Of a DNA stretch of 22,896 bases, positions 7,366-15,494 are shown one piece after another. Under the pieces are notes generated by a model that worked only from the letters and a program-made list of their open reading frames with translations, was not told the DNA's origin and ran no database searches. The position numbers and the translations under genes were made by a program. The stretch is from a virus. Position 1 is the stretch's first letter. The number at the start of each line of letters is the position of its first letter. The DNA is taken from the IMG/VR virus record IMGVR_UViG_3300010318_000058, positions 1-22,896 of that record. The stretch is one strand, 5' to 3'.

Positions 7366-10227
7366 ATGCCAGCTAAAAAGTTTCGTTTTGTATCACCTGG
7401 TGTACAAGTAAAAGAAATCGATAAATCCATACTACCTTCACTAGCAGGAACAATTGGTCCTGTAGTAATAGGGCGCTCTTTAAAAGGACCAACTATGGTT
7501 CCTGTAACTGTTAATAGTTATGAAGAATTTGTTCAAGTTTTTGGCGAACCAGATCCAGGCCTGGGATCAGAAGATGTATGGAGAAATGGTAATAATACTG
7601 CTCCAACATATGGCGCTTATGCTGCTCAAGCTTGGTTAGCTAGTTCTAGTCCTCTCACTTTTTTAAGATTAGCTGGTACTCAAAATCATGAAGCCTCCGC
7701 CGATGGACGTGCTGGCTGGAATACAAAAAACATCGGTAGCGCTGTCCAAGCCAACAATGGTGGCGCTATGGGACTCTTTGTGATCCCTTCTTCCGATGTT
7801 AATACTAATCAAACTGGTAGTTTGGCTGCTATATTTTATATTAACGAAGGAAGTATCGAACTCGTCGGCAAATCTCCTACTGATATTGATGTTCCATCCG
7901 GCAAAGGAACTGCCGTGATGGTCAAAAGCCTTAACGATAGAGTATTTAAGGCAATCATTAAAAATGCCAAAGGAGAAGAAGTAGAGAAAGTATCTTTTAA
8001 CTTTATTAAACATTCAAGCAAATTCATTCGTAAAACTTTTAACACAAATCCTACTATTGTCAATAGCAATATATATGAAGCTGATTCTCTTAAAACATAT
8101 TGGCTTGGAGAATCTTTTGAAGATTTTCTCTTTGATAATAAGATTATTTCTGGGTCAGCACAAGGATCTCAATATGCTTTTCTGGCACCTTTGAAAATAA
8201 ATTCAGATAAAGATTTCAGTAACTTTAGAAAACAAGCGAATCCCTCTAAGACAGGTTGGGTTTTTGGACAAGATACTAGTGCCGAAACAGGTAGCTATAA
8301 TCCTGAAATGCAAGCCAAATTATTTCGATTTGTTTGCGGACCAGTTGGCCAAAATGCTGGTAGTGATTGGGAGCAAAATAACTACAAAATCTCCATTTTC
8401 GATATTAAGCCTCCAAAGAATAATTTCCAAAAATACGGAACATTCTCTGTTGGTATTAGAAACATGGGAGATTCAGACAAGTCTCCTGAATTTGTGGAAG
8501 TATTTTCCAATGTAAATCTAGATCCTAGCTCTCCTGATTATATTGCAGCCAGAATTGGCGATAGAAGAGTGGAATGGGTTAGAGACAGCAGTAATAGCGA
8601 AGAAAGATATGTTGAACTTGGAGATTTTGATAATAATTCAAAAATCGTTCGCGTCGAGATGCATCCAACTGCTAATAGTCTAGATGCTTCGATTCTACCA
8701 GCAGGATTCTTTGGGCCAACTAGACCAAAATCCTTTAAAATCCAAGGAGACGACGGCACTCCAACAGAAGTTAGTTCTTCTATCAATGCAGAAAATGCAG
8801 TTCCAAACAAATACGACCCTGCAGCAACAGTAAAAACATTTATTGCAAACTATACTGGCTCTATTGTGTTTCCTTCGTTGCCTCTCTTGGAAAGTTCTGC
8901 AGATGCTGAAGTTCTAGATGATACTCAAGCATATTTTGGCTTTAAAGCATCTGCACCACTTAATCAATCTATCAAAGATTTATTAAAAGTAAAACCAAGT
9001 GGTATTGATAGTCATAAAAAAGATAATGAAACAGAGTATAGTTTCATATTCAGCCTAGATGATGTAAGATATGATCAAGATACAGGTGTGGCATATTGGG
9101 AAGCTGGCTCTAGAGTAAAAGGAACATCTTATACTGCAACTGGTAGTGTCCCTGGCCAATCCGATAATGACTTTGAAGAACTATTGGATTTAGGATTCAA
9201 CAAGTTTACTATGCCATTATTTGGTGGTTTTGATGGTCTTAATATCACTGAAAGAGAACCATTCAGAAACAGTCAATGGAGTGCAACTACTAATGCCAAA
9301 TCTAGTTACTCATTTAATTCTCTTGATAGAGCAATAAAATCTCTAAAAGATCCTGAAGTATTAGATATGAATCTATTGGTGGCACCTGGTATTACTAATA
9401 AAACTTTGACAAATAACATGATTAAAATTTGCGAGAATCGCGCTGACTGTTTAGCGATTATTGACCTCGAAAGTGGATACGTACCTGACACGGAAACAAG
9501 AGTTGCTGATAATGACCCTTCCAGGATAGGTTCGGTGTCATCTACTGTAGCATCTGTTAAAGATAGACAGTTCAATAGTAGTTATGGTTGCGCATATTAT
9601 CCATGGGTACAAATGGTGGATTCGAATGTTAACGTAAAACTATGGATTCCACCATCTATTGTAGCTTTTGGGACTATGGCTTCAAGTCAAGAAAACAGTG
9701 AAATTTGGTTTGCTCCTGCAGGATTTAATAGAGGTGGATTATCTGTAGGTTCTTCTGGTCTAAACATCACTGCAGTAAGAGATAAGCTTACTGCTAAAAA
9801 TAGAGATGCTCTTTATGAAAGAAATATAAATCCAATCGCTTCTTTCCCAAGTGAGGGCCTTGTAATCTTTGGTCAAAAAACCTTGCAAGCATTCCCATCT
9901 GCATTGGACAGAATTAACGTAAGAAGGTTAATAATTTTCTTGAAGAAAGAAATCAGTCGTATTGCTGCAAATGTATTGTTTGAGCCAAATGTTCAAACAA
10001 CTTGGAATCGATTTGCTACACCAACTCGTGACCTATTAGAAGAAGTTAAAACTGGTCTTGGTATCAGCGATTACAGAGTTGTGCTCGATGAAACAACTAC
10101 CACTCCAGAAGAAATCGATAGAAATATGATGTATGCTAAACTGTTTATCAAGCCAGTATACGCTATAGAATTTATTGGAATCGATTTTGTTATTACAAAT
10201 ACTGGCGCTTCTTTTGATGATCTATAA
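7366..10227 (+). CDS. 18: Contractile tail sheath protein, gp18-like
   Basis: 953 residues, against 659 in T4. The N-terminus is classic sheath: FVSPGVQVKEIDKS, then GTIGPVVIGRSLKGP and VNSYEEFVQVFGEP. The C-terminal domain is equally typical: NINPIASFPSEGLVIFGQKT, LDRINVRRLIIFLKKEI, LFEPNVQTTWNRF, DYRVVLDE, and KPVYAIEFIGIDFVITNTGA. The extra ~300 residues lie in the middle (about residues 110-600) and must form added domains on the outer sheath surface, because the conserved N- and C-terminal parts that interlock around the tube are intact. It polymerises around the tube and contracts at infection. The ribosome site GAGGAG precedes the ATG at good spacing. Arg codons are mixed, with CGN mainly at the N-terminus. 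Confidence 0.95.
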   Translation: MPAKKFRFVSPGVQVKEIDKSILPSLAGTIGPVVIGRSLKGPTMVPVTVNSYEEFVQVFGEPDPGLGSEDVWRNGNNTAPTYGAYAAQAWLASSSPLTFLRLAGTQNHEASADGRAGWNTKNIGSAVQANNGGAMGLFVIPSSDVNTNQTGSLAAIFYINEGSIELVGKSPTDIDVPSGKGTAVMVKSLNDRVFKAIIKNAKGEEVEKVSFNFIKHSSKFIRKTFNTNPTIVNSNIYEADSLKTYWLGESFEDFLFDNKIISGSAQGSQYAFLAPLKINSDKDFSNFRKQANPSKTGWVFGQDTSAETGSYNPEMQAKLFRFVCGPVGQNAGSDWEQNNYKISIFDIKPPKNNFQKYGTFSVGIRNMGDSDKSPEFVEVFSNVNLDPSSPDYIAARIGDRRVEWVRDSSNSEERYVELGDFDNNSKIVRVEMHPTANSLDASILPAGFFGPTRPKSFKIQGDDGTPTEVSSSINAENAVPNKYDPAATVKTFIANYTGSIVFPSLPLLESSADAEVLDDTQAYFGFKASAPLNQSIKDLLKVKPSGIDSHKKDNETEYSFIFSLDDVRYDQDTGVAYWEAGSRVKGTSYTATGSVPGQSDNDFEELLDLGFNKFTMPLFGGFDGLNITEREPFRNSQWSATTNAKSSYSFNSLDRAIKSLKDPEVLDMNLLVAPGITNKTLTNNMIKICENRADCLAIIDLESGYVPDTETRVADNDPSRIGSVSSTVASVKDRQFNSSYGCAYYPWVQMVDSNVNVKLWIPPSIVAFGTMASSQENSEIWFAPAGFNRGGLSVGSSGLNITAVRDKLTAKNRDALYERNINPIASFPSEGLVIFGQKTLQAFPSALDRINVRRLIIFLKKEISRIAANVLFEPNVQTTWNRFATPTRDLLEEVKTGLGISDYRVVLDETTTTPEEIDRNMMYAKLFIKPVYAIEFIGIDFVITNTGASFDDL

Positions 10228-10240
10228 AAACAAATAAGGT

Positions 10241-10250
10241 ACTATTTAAA
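10241..10250 (+). promoter_or_regulatory. Repeated late-gene upstream motif ACTATTTAAA
   Basis: Second copy of the ACTATTTA core, 42 bases before the tube gene. A TACTATT heptamer also repeats at 10240-10246 and 10257-10263, 17 bases apart. The function is unproven. Confidence 0.28.
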
Positions 10251-10282
10251 TTAAGATACTATTATACAGGAGAAATAAAATA

Positions 10283-10891
10283 ATGGCATTCTGGGATAAA
10301 CACAACTTTGAACCAAAAAGAGCTTTTAGATGGAAAGTAGAAGTTCTTTCATTTACCGATGCAGAGGGCGAAATAACAGATTCGCATGTAAGTTCTTTTT
10401 TGGCTAAAAAAGTAACAAAACCGTCAATAACTATTCAAGAAGCAGAACACAAGCATTTGAATAAAAGTTATTATTTCCCAGGACATGTTAGTTGGGAGAC
10501 TGTAACTGTCACAGTTGTAGACACAAATGATGGAGAAGTAGTTAGATCGATTGCTGGTGCCTTAAGACATGCTGGATATGATTTTATGGATAATGGTATT
10601 ATAAACAAAGGGATTAATACAAATTCCGCACTAGGAGACGCAGCAAGAACTTTAGGAAAAGGAAATATGGTAGACGGTACCGGTACCCACGCGCAAAAAA
10701 GAGTAAGAATAACTCAGTTAGACTCTGCGGGTATTCCTGTAGAGACTATTATTCTACATAATGCTTGGATCAAAAGTTTTAAACCAAGCGAGCTTTCGTA
10801 TGATACTGAAGATTTGTCTACCTATGATATAGAATTGAGGTATGATTGGGCTTCTTTTGCTGTAGGTGAGGAAGCGGGAAAAGTTATCTAG
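10283..10891 (+). CDS. 19: Tail tube protein, gp19-like
   Basis: 202 residues (T4 gp19 is 163). It directly follows the sheath, as gene 19 follows 18 in T4. The N-terminus NFEPKRAFRWKVEV and the C-terminal ILHNAWIKSFKPSELSYDTE then TYDIELRYDWA fit the tube fold, in which a beta sandwich forms the inner barrel. The segment VSWETVTVTVVDTND near residue 72 matches the tube-family 'W..v.vt..D' pattern. Residues 110-135 hold a Gly/Thr-rich loop that could be the inter-ring loop. It stacks as hexamers inside the sheath. The ribosome site CAGGAG is 9-10 bases before the ATG. A related copy follows immediately. Confidence 0.88.
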   Translation: MAFWDKHNFEPKRAFRWKVEVLSFTDAEGEITDSHVSSFLAKKVTKPSITIQEAEHKHLNKSYYFPGHVSWETVTVTVVDTNDGEVVRSIAGALRHAGYDFMDNGIINKGINTNSALGDAARTLGKGNMVDGTGTHAQKRVRITQLDSAGIPVETIILHNAWIKSFKPSELSYDTEDLSTYDIELRYDWASFAVGEEAGKVI

Positions 10892-10900
10892 GATTTATAA

Positions 10901-11638
10901 ATGTCTAGTGATTCTTCAAAAATTAATGGTTCAAAATTTTCTTTTGATCTTTCGAACTCCAGATTTGAACCAAAGAGAAGTTTCAGGTGGAGACTAGAAT
11001 TTGATAACTTAATAAATCATATTCCTCCACAATATATCGTAAGCGTTTCAAGACCTTCTATAACATGGGAACAACGCACTGAAAATCTTATCGGCGCAGT
11101 AGAATATATTTCTTCAGCGCCTCCTCAAAAATCTCCAATAGAAATAGTGTGTATTGACGATGAACAAAATCTGGTAGGTAACTGGCTTCATTATTATCTA
11201 GCAGTTTCTGGTATTGATACGTCTTATTTTAATTCTTATGATACTACTTCTGGTATGTATATAGAAAAAACAAGAAATATAGAAATATTCATGTTAAATG
11301 AGCTTGGATATGATATAGAGTCTCTTGAGCTTCAAAATGCGTGGATATCTGCTATAAAACATTCAGATTTATCATATTCAGAAACTGGTTTTGCAACTTA
11401 CTCTATAACAATATCTTATAATGGCTATAAATATAAAGTTTCTTCCGAGAGTTCTGTAATAGCTGGAAGCACAGACTATGAAAAATTAAAAACAAAATCA
11501 GATAAACCTTTAATTCCCATAGATACTAAAAAAAATGAGATTTATCATGGTCGTAGTAAACGAAAAATTGCGTCTGGAGTTCCAAGTACGCCTAGTAGTT
11601 CTTCGCCAGGTGGATATAAAAAGCCAAAAGTTTCATAA
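10901..11638 (+). CDS. Second tube-fold protein (gp19 paralogue, possible tube initiator or terminator)
   Basis: 245 residues, only 9 bases after the tube gene. It shares the tube hallmarks at both ends: RFEPKRSFRWRLEF near residue 21 (tube gene: NFEPKRAFRWKVEV) and LQNAWISAIKHSDLSYSETG then YSITISY (tube gene: LHNAWIKSFKPSELSYDTED then YDIELRY). It is thus a diverged tandem duplicate. The middle differs, and a basic Ser/Pro/Lys-rich tail of about 50 residues (ending SSSSPGGYKKPKVS) is unique to it. In T4, gp48 and gp54 adopt the same fold and start the tube on the baseplate, and gp3 ends it, so a capping role is plausible. Which end it caps cannot be decided here. A late-promoter-like TATAAATG covers its start codon but is too close to be used. 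Confidence 0.75.
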   Translation: MSSDSSKINGSKFSFDLSNSRFEPKRSFRWRLEFDNLINHIPPQYIVSVSRPSITWEQRTENLIGAVEYISSAPPQKSPIEIVCIDDEQNLVGNWLHYYLAVSGIDTSYFNSYDTTSGMYIEKTRNIEIFMLNELGYDIESLELQNAWISAIKHSDLSYSETGFATYSITISYNGYKYKVSSESSVIAGSTDYEKLKTKSDKPLIPIDTKKNEIYHGRSKRKIASGVPSTPSSSSPGGYKKPKVS

Positions 11639-11695
11639 TTTTATTCTTAACAAAATTGTGTAAATATCTTATATTCTAAAAAGAAAGGAAAGAAA

Positions 11696-12514
11696 ATGAG
11701 AGATAATCAAGAACGTTTTAGCGTCATGACTGATGACGTTTCCGCATCCGTTTCTTCAAATGCGTTAAGTTTTGTTTCTCCGACAGAACTAGTTTCCCTC
11801 CCTTCGAAGGGGAAATATTATTCACAGAACCACCCACTTCATGGGAAAGAAGAAATAGAAATAAAGTATATGACAGCAAAAGAAGAAGATATACTTAGTA
11901 ATAAATCACTTTTGAAAAAAGGTGTTGCAATAGATAGAATGTTACAAAGTTTAATAGTAGATAAGTCTATTAAGTTAGAATCTTTATTGATAGGAGACAA
12001 AAATGCTATTCTAATAGCAGCGAGGATTTCTGCTTATGGTCCAGAATATGCTTCTCAAGTTACATGCCCTCAATGCGAAACAAGACAAAAGTTTGAATTT
12101 GATCTTTCTGATTTAAGCGAGAAAGAGTGTTCTTCTTTAGAAGAGAATGATGCTATTTTAAATGAAAAAGGAAATTTTGTTTTCAAATTACCAAGATCTC
12201 AAGTAGATGTAGAAATAAAAACAATGACAGTTGGAGATGAAGCAAAGGTTACCCAGGAGCTTATGAAGAAAAAAGACATCTCTTATATAGAACAAATGAA
12301 AACAATTGTTCTCTCTGCTAATGGAGAAACAGATAAAACTTTAATCTCGTCTTTTGTGGAAAACTTAATTGCTTCAGACGCAAGACATATCAGAAAAGTG
12401 ATGTCTGCGCTTTTACCAGACATAGATATGACTCAAACATTTCTATGCTCTTCATGCGATTATGAAGAAGAAATGGAGGTTCCGTTGACAGCGGAATTTT
12501 TTTGGCCTAAATGA
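11696..12514 (+). CDS. 26: gp26-type baseplate hub / tail assembly chaperone-like protein
   Basis: 272 residues, matching as I recall it the T4 baseplate family (gp26 type): LPSKGKYYSQNHPLHGKEEI at residues 35-54, IKYMTAKEEDILSNKSLLKK, AIDRMLQSLIVDKSI, and LLIGDKNAILIAARISAYGP. Two CxxC pairs (Cys124/127 in CPQC, Cys251/254 in CSSC) probably bind one zinc ion. The ribosome site is AAAGGA. The gene ends AEFFWPK with TGA, and a T7 run sits three codons before the stop. It stands two genes before the tape measure, the place held by tail assembly chaperones (lambda G/GT, P2 E/E') in other long-tailed phages. The family role in T4 is baseplate hub assembly. A frameshifted extension of 60 residues is possible; see the site at 12497. 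Confidence 0.82.
   Translation: MRDNQERFSVMTDDVSASVSSNALSFVSPTELVSLPSKGKYYSQNHPLHGKEEIEIKYMTAKEEDILSNKSLLKKGVAIDRMLQSLIVDKSIKLESLLIGDKNAILIAARISAYGPEYASQVTCPQCETRQKFEFDLSDLSEKECSSLEENDAILNEKGNFVFKLPRSQVDVEIKTMTVGDEAKVTQELMKKKDISYIEQMKTIVLSANGETDKTLISSFVENLIASDARHIRKVMSALLPDIDMTQTFLCSSCDYEEEMEVPLTAEFFWPK
12497..12503 (+). other. Candidate frameshift site (T7 run) joining the gp26-like gene to the downstream ORF
   Basis: In the gp26-like frame the codons are GAA TTT TTT TGG CCT AAA TGA. A +1 slip of Phe-tRNA on TTT TTT T re-pairs perfectly with TTT. It then reads GGC CTA AAT GAT GAT TAT into the frame of the 54-residue ORF with no intervening stop, giving a fusion of about 329 residues. A -2 shift or transcriptional slippage on the T run would reach the same frame. 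The downstream ORF has no ribosome site of its own. This is an inference; no frameshift has been shown. Confidence 0.4.
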
Positions 12515-12521
12515 TGATTAT

Positions 12522-12686
12522 ATGCATAATGTTTATGAGCAATTTTTTGCATTAAAATATCATGGAGGATGGAGTTTCATAGAAAGCTACAATCTCCCAG
12601 TTCAGTTGAGGGAATGGTTTTTGAAACGTCTTATTCGACAGAAAAAAGAAGAAAGTGAACAAATAAAAGCTGCTTATAAAAAATAA
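12522..12686 (+). CDS. Small conserved ORF upstream of the tape measure (possible chaperone extension)
   Basis: 54 residues from ATG 12522: MHNVYEQFFALKYHGGWSFI, then ESYNLPVQLREWFLKRLIRQ and a Lys/Glu helix ending AAYKK. The 'YHGGWSF.E.YNLP..LR.WF..RL' core is a dense, clearly protein-like pattern that I associate with short ORFs following gp26-like genes in marine T4-like phages. The ATG at 12522 is the first in frame, but no purine-rich ribosome site precedes it. Expression therefore requires coupling at the ATGATGA overlap or frameshifting from the upstream gene at the T7 run. Position directly before the tape measure, net charge and length recall the T domain of lambda GT, which recruits tail tube subunits to the tape measure. 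Its stop is followed by a terminator. Confidence 0.7.
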   Translation: MHNVYEQFFALKYHGGWSFIESYNLPVQLREWFLKRLIRQKKEESEQIKAAYKK

Positions 12687-12700
12687 ACTAAATATATTTC

Positions 12701-12735
12701 AAAAAGCAAGGATACACATATTCTTGCTTTTTTTT
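12701..12735 (+). terminator. Rho-independent terminator
   Basis: Fourteen-pair stem AAAAAGCAAGGATA / TATTCTTGCTTTTT (one G-T pair) with a CACA loop, then more T to 12735. The A-tract on the 5' side could make it work in both directions. It separates the chaperone-like pair from the tape measure gene, so the latter needs its own promoter or read-through. Confidence 0.85.
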
Positions 12736-12742
12736 ATTTAAA

Positions 12743-12752
12743 ACTATTTATT
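12743..12752 (+). promoter_or_regulatory. Repeated late-gene upstream motif ACTATTTATT
   Basis: Third copy, identical over 10 bases to the one before the sheath, 40 bases before the tape measure start and 7 bases after the terminator. A terminator directly upstream makes a promoter in this 47-base stretch likely, which strengthens the case for this motif. Confidence 0.38.
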
Positions 12753-12782
12753 TTAACACCTTTATTTTATTGAGGAATATTA

Positions 12783-15491
12783 ATGGCCGATCCAATAGAT
12801 CCAACACAAGTTAAGACTATCGAACAAATGCGAGAGGAGGTCTTAAAACTAGTAGAAGACTTAAAGACAGGAGGCAATGGTCTTAAGCAAATACAAGATT
12901 ATCTCACCGCAATGAGTAAGATTGTTAATGGATCTACTGAAGCATATCAAGACTGGGATGGCACTGTAGAGCAAGTACAAGTAAGAATTGAAGATATGGT
13001 AAAATCTTTGATTAAAAAAAATAAATTATCATCTGAAGAATTAGATATAGGTCAAAGATTATCTCTATTAAACAAGGTCGCGGCAGAAAACCAGATAGAT
13101 ATCTTGCTGACCGAAGAGGAAATTTTTGATAAACTTAAAGAAAAAATAGATGAAGAAACAAAATTTTTCTCAAAAGCAAAACTTTTTTCTCAATATGAAA
13201 TGCAGCATATGAGGAATAAAGCATCATTTTTCAGTGTAGAAGCTATACACGAAGGTGAAAAGATAAGAAAATTTTCTATCATTGGAAGTATGCAGCAAGA
13301 TAGGGCGAAACTGGCAAAACAGATATCAGAAGAATTGACAAAAGAAGAAGCTCAAATAGTCGCTATATCCAAAGCTATGGATTTATTAGAAAAAGGATTT
13401 GGCAAAATAGAAGAGTCATTTAGCCGTTTTTCGAAACTTGGAGCAGAACTAAATAAAATGGGTGTTGACGCAACTCAATATACTAATGAAATGATTTCTG
13501 CCTTTCAGTCTACTTCTGGCGTAAGTCAAGAAGAATACATGAAAGCCCAAAAGGATTTGATCAGTAGTTTTTCTATGTTTACTCAGATGTCTTCTGCTCA
13601 GAGAGAAGAAGTTTTAAAGTTTTCTGCTACCATGGAAAAAGCAGGTATATCATCTGCAAGTCAGATGAAACTTTTACAACTCACAACTAAGTCTTTTAAC
13701 ATGTCTGCCACAGAGGGTATGAATGCGATATCTAGAATAAAAACAATGTCGGAAAAAACAGGTATTTCTATGACAGAATTGGACAAAAATATTCAAGATC
13801 TCGGTAATTCTCTTGGCAATTTTGGTTCTCAAAATTTTGAGAGAGTTTTTCAGAGTTTAAGCATCGCTGCCAAAAACACTGGGATAGCAGTAAACGATTT
13901 AATGAGTGTAAGTGAAAAATTTACAACATTTCAAGGTGCTGCTCAAGCAGTAGGAGAATTAAATATAGCATTAGGCACACAGTTAGACACTATGAGTTTG
14001 ATGAAAAATGCCATAAATGATCCAATTAAAGTATTTGAACAATTAAAAACAGAGTTTGATAGAACTGGACAAAAATTTGACGAATTATCGCTAGATAGAC
14101 AAAGATATATAGCTAGTATTTTTGGCCAAGACGTTACTACAGCTAGTGCTTTATTTAGTCAAAGCCTCGGCGCCGCAACTGCTGAAATGGAGTTGCAAAA
14201 AAAAGAACAAGAAGAACTAAATAAAATAGCAGCTGCATCAGCTGATGTAATGACTAGATTAGAAATTATATTTCAAAAGATTACCGCTTCTCCTCTTGTT
14301 ACTTATATGGTTAAGACAGTAGAAGTATTTATTTCGCTTTTCGAATATTTAGGAGAGATACCTTATCTTACTGAGTTTATGTCAGGGCTAGCCGTAGCAG
14401 TTATTACTGTTGCAGGGGTTCTTATGTTAGCCAGAAAAGCTGTAATGGCTTATACATTTTCTCAAACAATATTAAACATAGTACTTGGTAAATCAATAGG
14501 AAATTATGTCAAACAAGGAACGGCTCTTGTTGCCGATACTGCTCAAAAAGCTGCTAATGCTACAGCAACATCCGCTGCAGCCGGTGCCCAAAATGTTCTT
14601 AATGTTTCAACATCAAAAACAGGACCAGGCTTAATGGCCGCAGCCGGCGCAGCATTATTGTTTGGTATTGGGATAGGCGCTGCAGCGTGGGGAATATCAC
14701 TACTAGCAAAAGAAATAAAAGGAATGTCAGCGGCACAAAGAAGATTTTTGGCAGTAATGACATTGATGATTGTCGGTATGATTGCTTTAGCCGTCGCGAT
14801 CTTAGTATTTGCTAAACCTATAGCCATTGCTGCTGGAGTTCTTAGTACATTTGGTTTGATTGTGCTCGGCATAGTCGCTTCTATAGCAGCATTAGCGCTC
14901 GCTTTTAGTTTAGTAGCGGAAGGAATGGCTAGATATGCCGAAGCAGAAGCTAAAAAACAAGAAGCACAAAATAGAAGCATAGAATTATCTATGGCACAAA
15001 GACAACAGACAGTCCTATTAGGTCAAGCCTTAGCTCAACTTTCCAACAATCTCGCAATTGATGGTATAGAAAAACATTTAACAAAATTTGCAAAAGGTAT
15101 ATCAAAAATAGCAGCTGAACTTGAAAAAATACCTAATGATAAAGTGGCTGTACTTGATGGACTAAGTAGGCTTGGAAATCTAGATTCAAATATAGACATA
15201 AATAATAAGGCAAAAACATCAACAGAGAATATGACAATTTTTGTCAACAAAGGTGTATCGATAAGCGATTTAAATCAAAACGAAGAAATGGTTCAAAGAG
15301 CACAAATAGCAACTCAGCAAATAGTTAAACAAAATCTAGAAGCAGCTAACACACGTAGCGCTACCGGTAATAATGAAATACGCGTGATTATTAACTCTCC
15401 CTTGAAACTAGATGGACTAACTATAGGCCAGATTATGCATGATGGAATGGCTCAATATGAAGCAGATAAAAAGAGAGAATATAGAGGATAA
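12783..15491 (+). CDS. Tail tape measure protein
   Basis: 902 residues; the ribosome site GAGGAA precedes the ATG. The first ~230 residues are charged helices and coiled coil. Residues 240-480 contain Met/Ser/Gln-rich helical segments (for example FSMFTQMSSAQREEVLKFSA and GISMTELDKNIQDLGNSLGN), typical of tape measures. Three hydrophobic stretches follow at about residues 532-555, 613-642 and 653-715 (for example AGAALLFGIGIGAAAWGISL), as in tape measures that form a membrane channel. The C-terminus is mixed charged. The protein spans the tube lumen and sets tail length; at 902 residues of mostly helix, the common rule of about 0.15 nm per residue gives a tail of roughly 130 nm. It is the functional counterpart of T4 gp29, though no direct similarity is claimed. 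It sits after the chaperone-like pair and before baseplate genes, as expected. Confidence 0.85.
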   Translation: MADPIDPTQVKTIEQMREEVLKLVEDLKTGGNGLKQIQDYLTAMSKIVNGSTEAYQDWDGTVEQVQVRIEDMVKSLIKKNKLSSEELDIGQRLSLLNKVAAENQIDILLTEEEIFDKLKEKIDEETKFFSKAKLFSQYEMQHMRNKASFFSVEAIHEGEKIRKFSIIGSMQQDRAKLAKQISEELTKEEAQIVAISKAMDLLEKGFGKIEESFSRFSKLGAELNKMGVDATQYTNEMISAFQSTSGVSQEEYMKAQKDLISSFSMFTQMSSAQREEVLKFSATMEKAGISSASQMKLLQLTTKSFNMSATEGMNAISRIKTMSEKTGISMTELDKNIQDLGNSLGNFGSQNFERVFQSLSIAAKNTGIAVNDLMSVSEKFTTFQGAAQAVGELNIALGTQLDTMSLMKNAINDPIKVFEQLKTEFDRTGQKFDELSLDRQRYIASIFGQDVTTASALFSQSLGAATAEMELQKKEQEELNKIAAASADVMTRLEIIFQKITASPLVTYMVKTVEVFISLFEYLGEIPYLTEFMSGLAVAVITVAGVLMLARKAVMAYTFSQTILNIVLGKSIGNYVKQGTALVADTAQKAANATATSAAAGAQNVLNVSTSKTGPGLMAAAGAALLFGIGIGAAAWGISLLAKEIKGMSAAQRRFLAVMTLMIVGMIALAVAILVFAKPIAIAAGVLSTFGLIVLGIVASIAALALAFSLVAEGMARYAEAEAKKQEAQNRSIELSMAQRQQTVLLGQALAQLSNNLAIDGIEKHLTKFAKGISKIAAELEKIPNDKVAVLDGLSRLGNLDSNIDINNKAKTSTENMTIFVNKGVSISDLNQNEEMVQRAQIATQQIVKQNLEAANTRSATGNNEIRVIINSPLKLDGLTIGQIMHDGMAQYEADKKREYRG

Positions 15492-15494
15492 TAA

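Noticed and set aside
10676-10687. Perfect 12-base palindrome GGTACCGGTACC
   Set aside because: It encodes a Gly-Thr-Gly-Thr repeat in the tube gene loop; too short and isolated to suggest an operator or recombination site.
10896-10903. TATAAATG, one base from the T4 late promoter TATAAATA
   Set aside because: It covers the start codon of the second tube-type gene, so transcripts would begin inside that gene.
12511-12555. ORF from ATG 12511 overlapping the gp26-like stop
   Set aside because: It ends after 14 codons and is not the frame of the conserved 54-residue protein.
14543-14980. Long minus-strand open frame in the tape measure gene, and similar antisense frames elsewhere (1108, 4667, 6445, 7669, 17522)
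   Set aside because: They mirror codon patterns of the + strand genes, lack ribosome sites, and encode no recognisable protein; all flanking genes are on the + strand.
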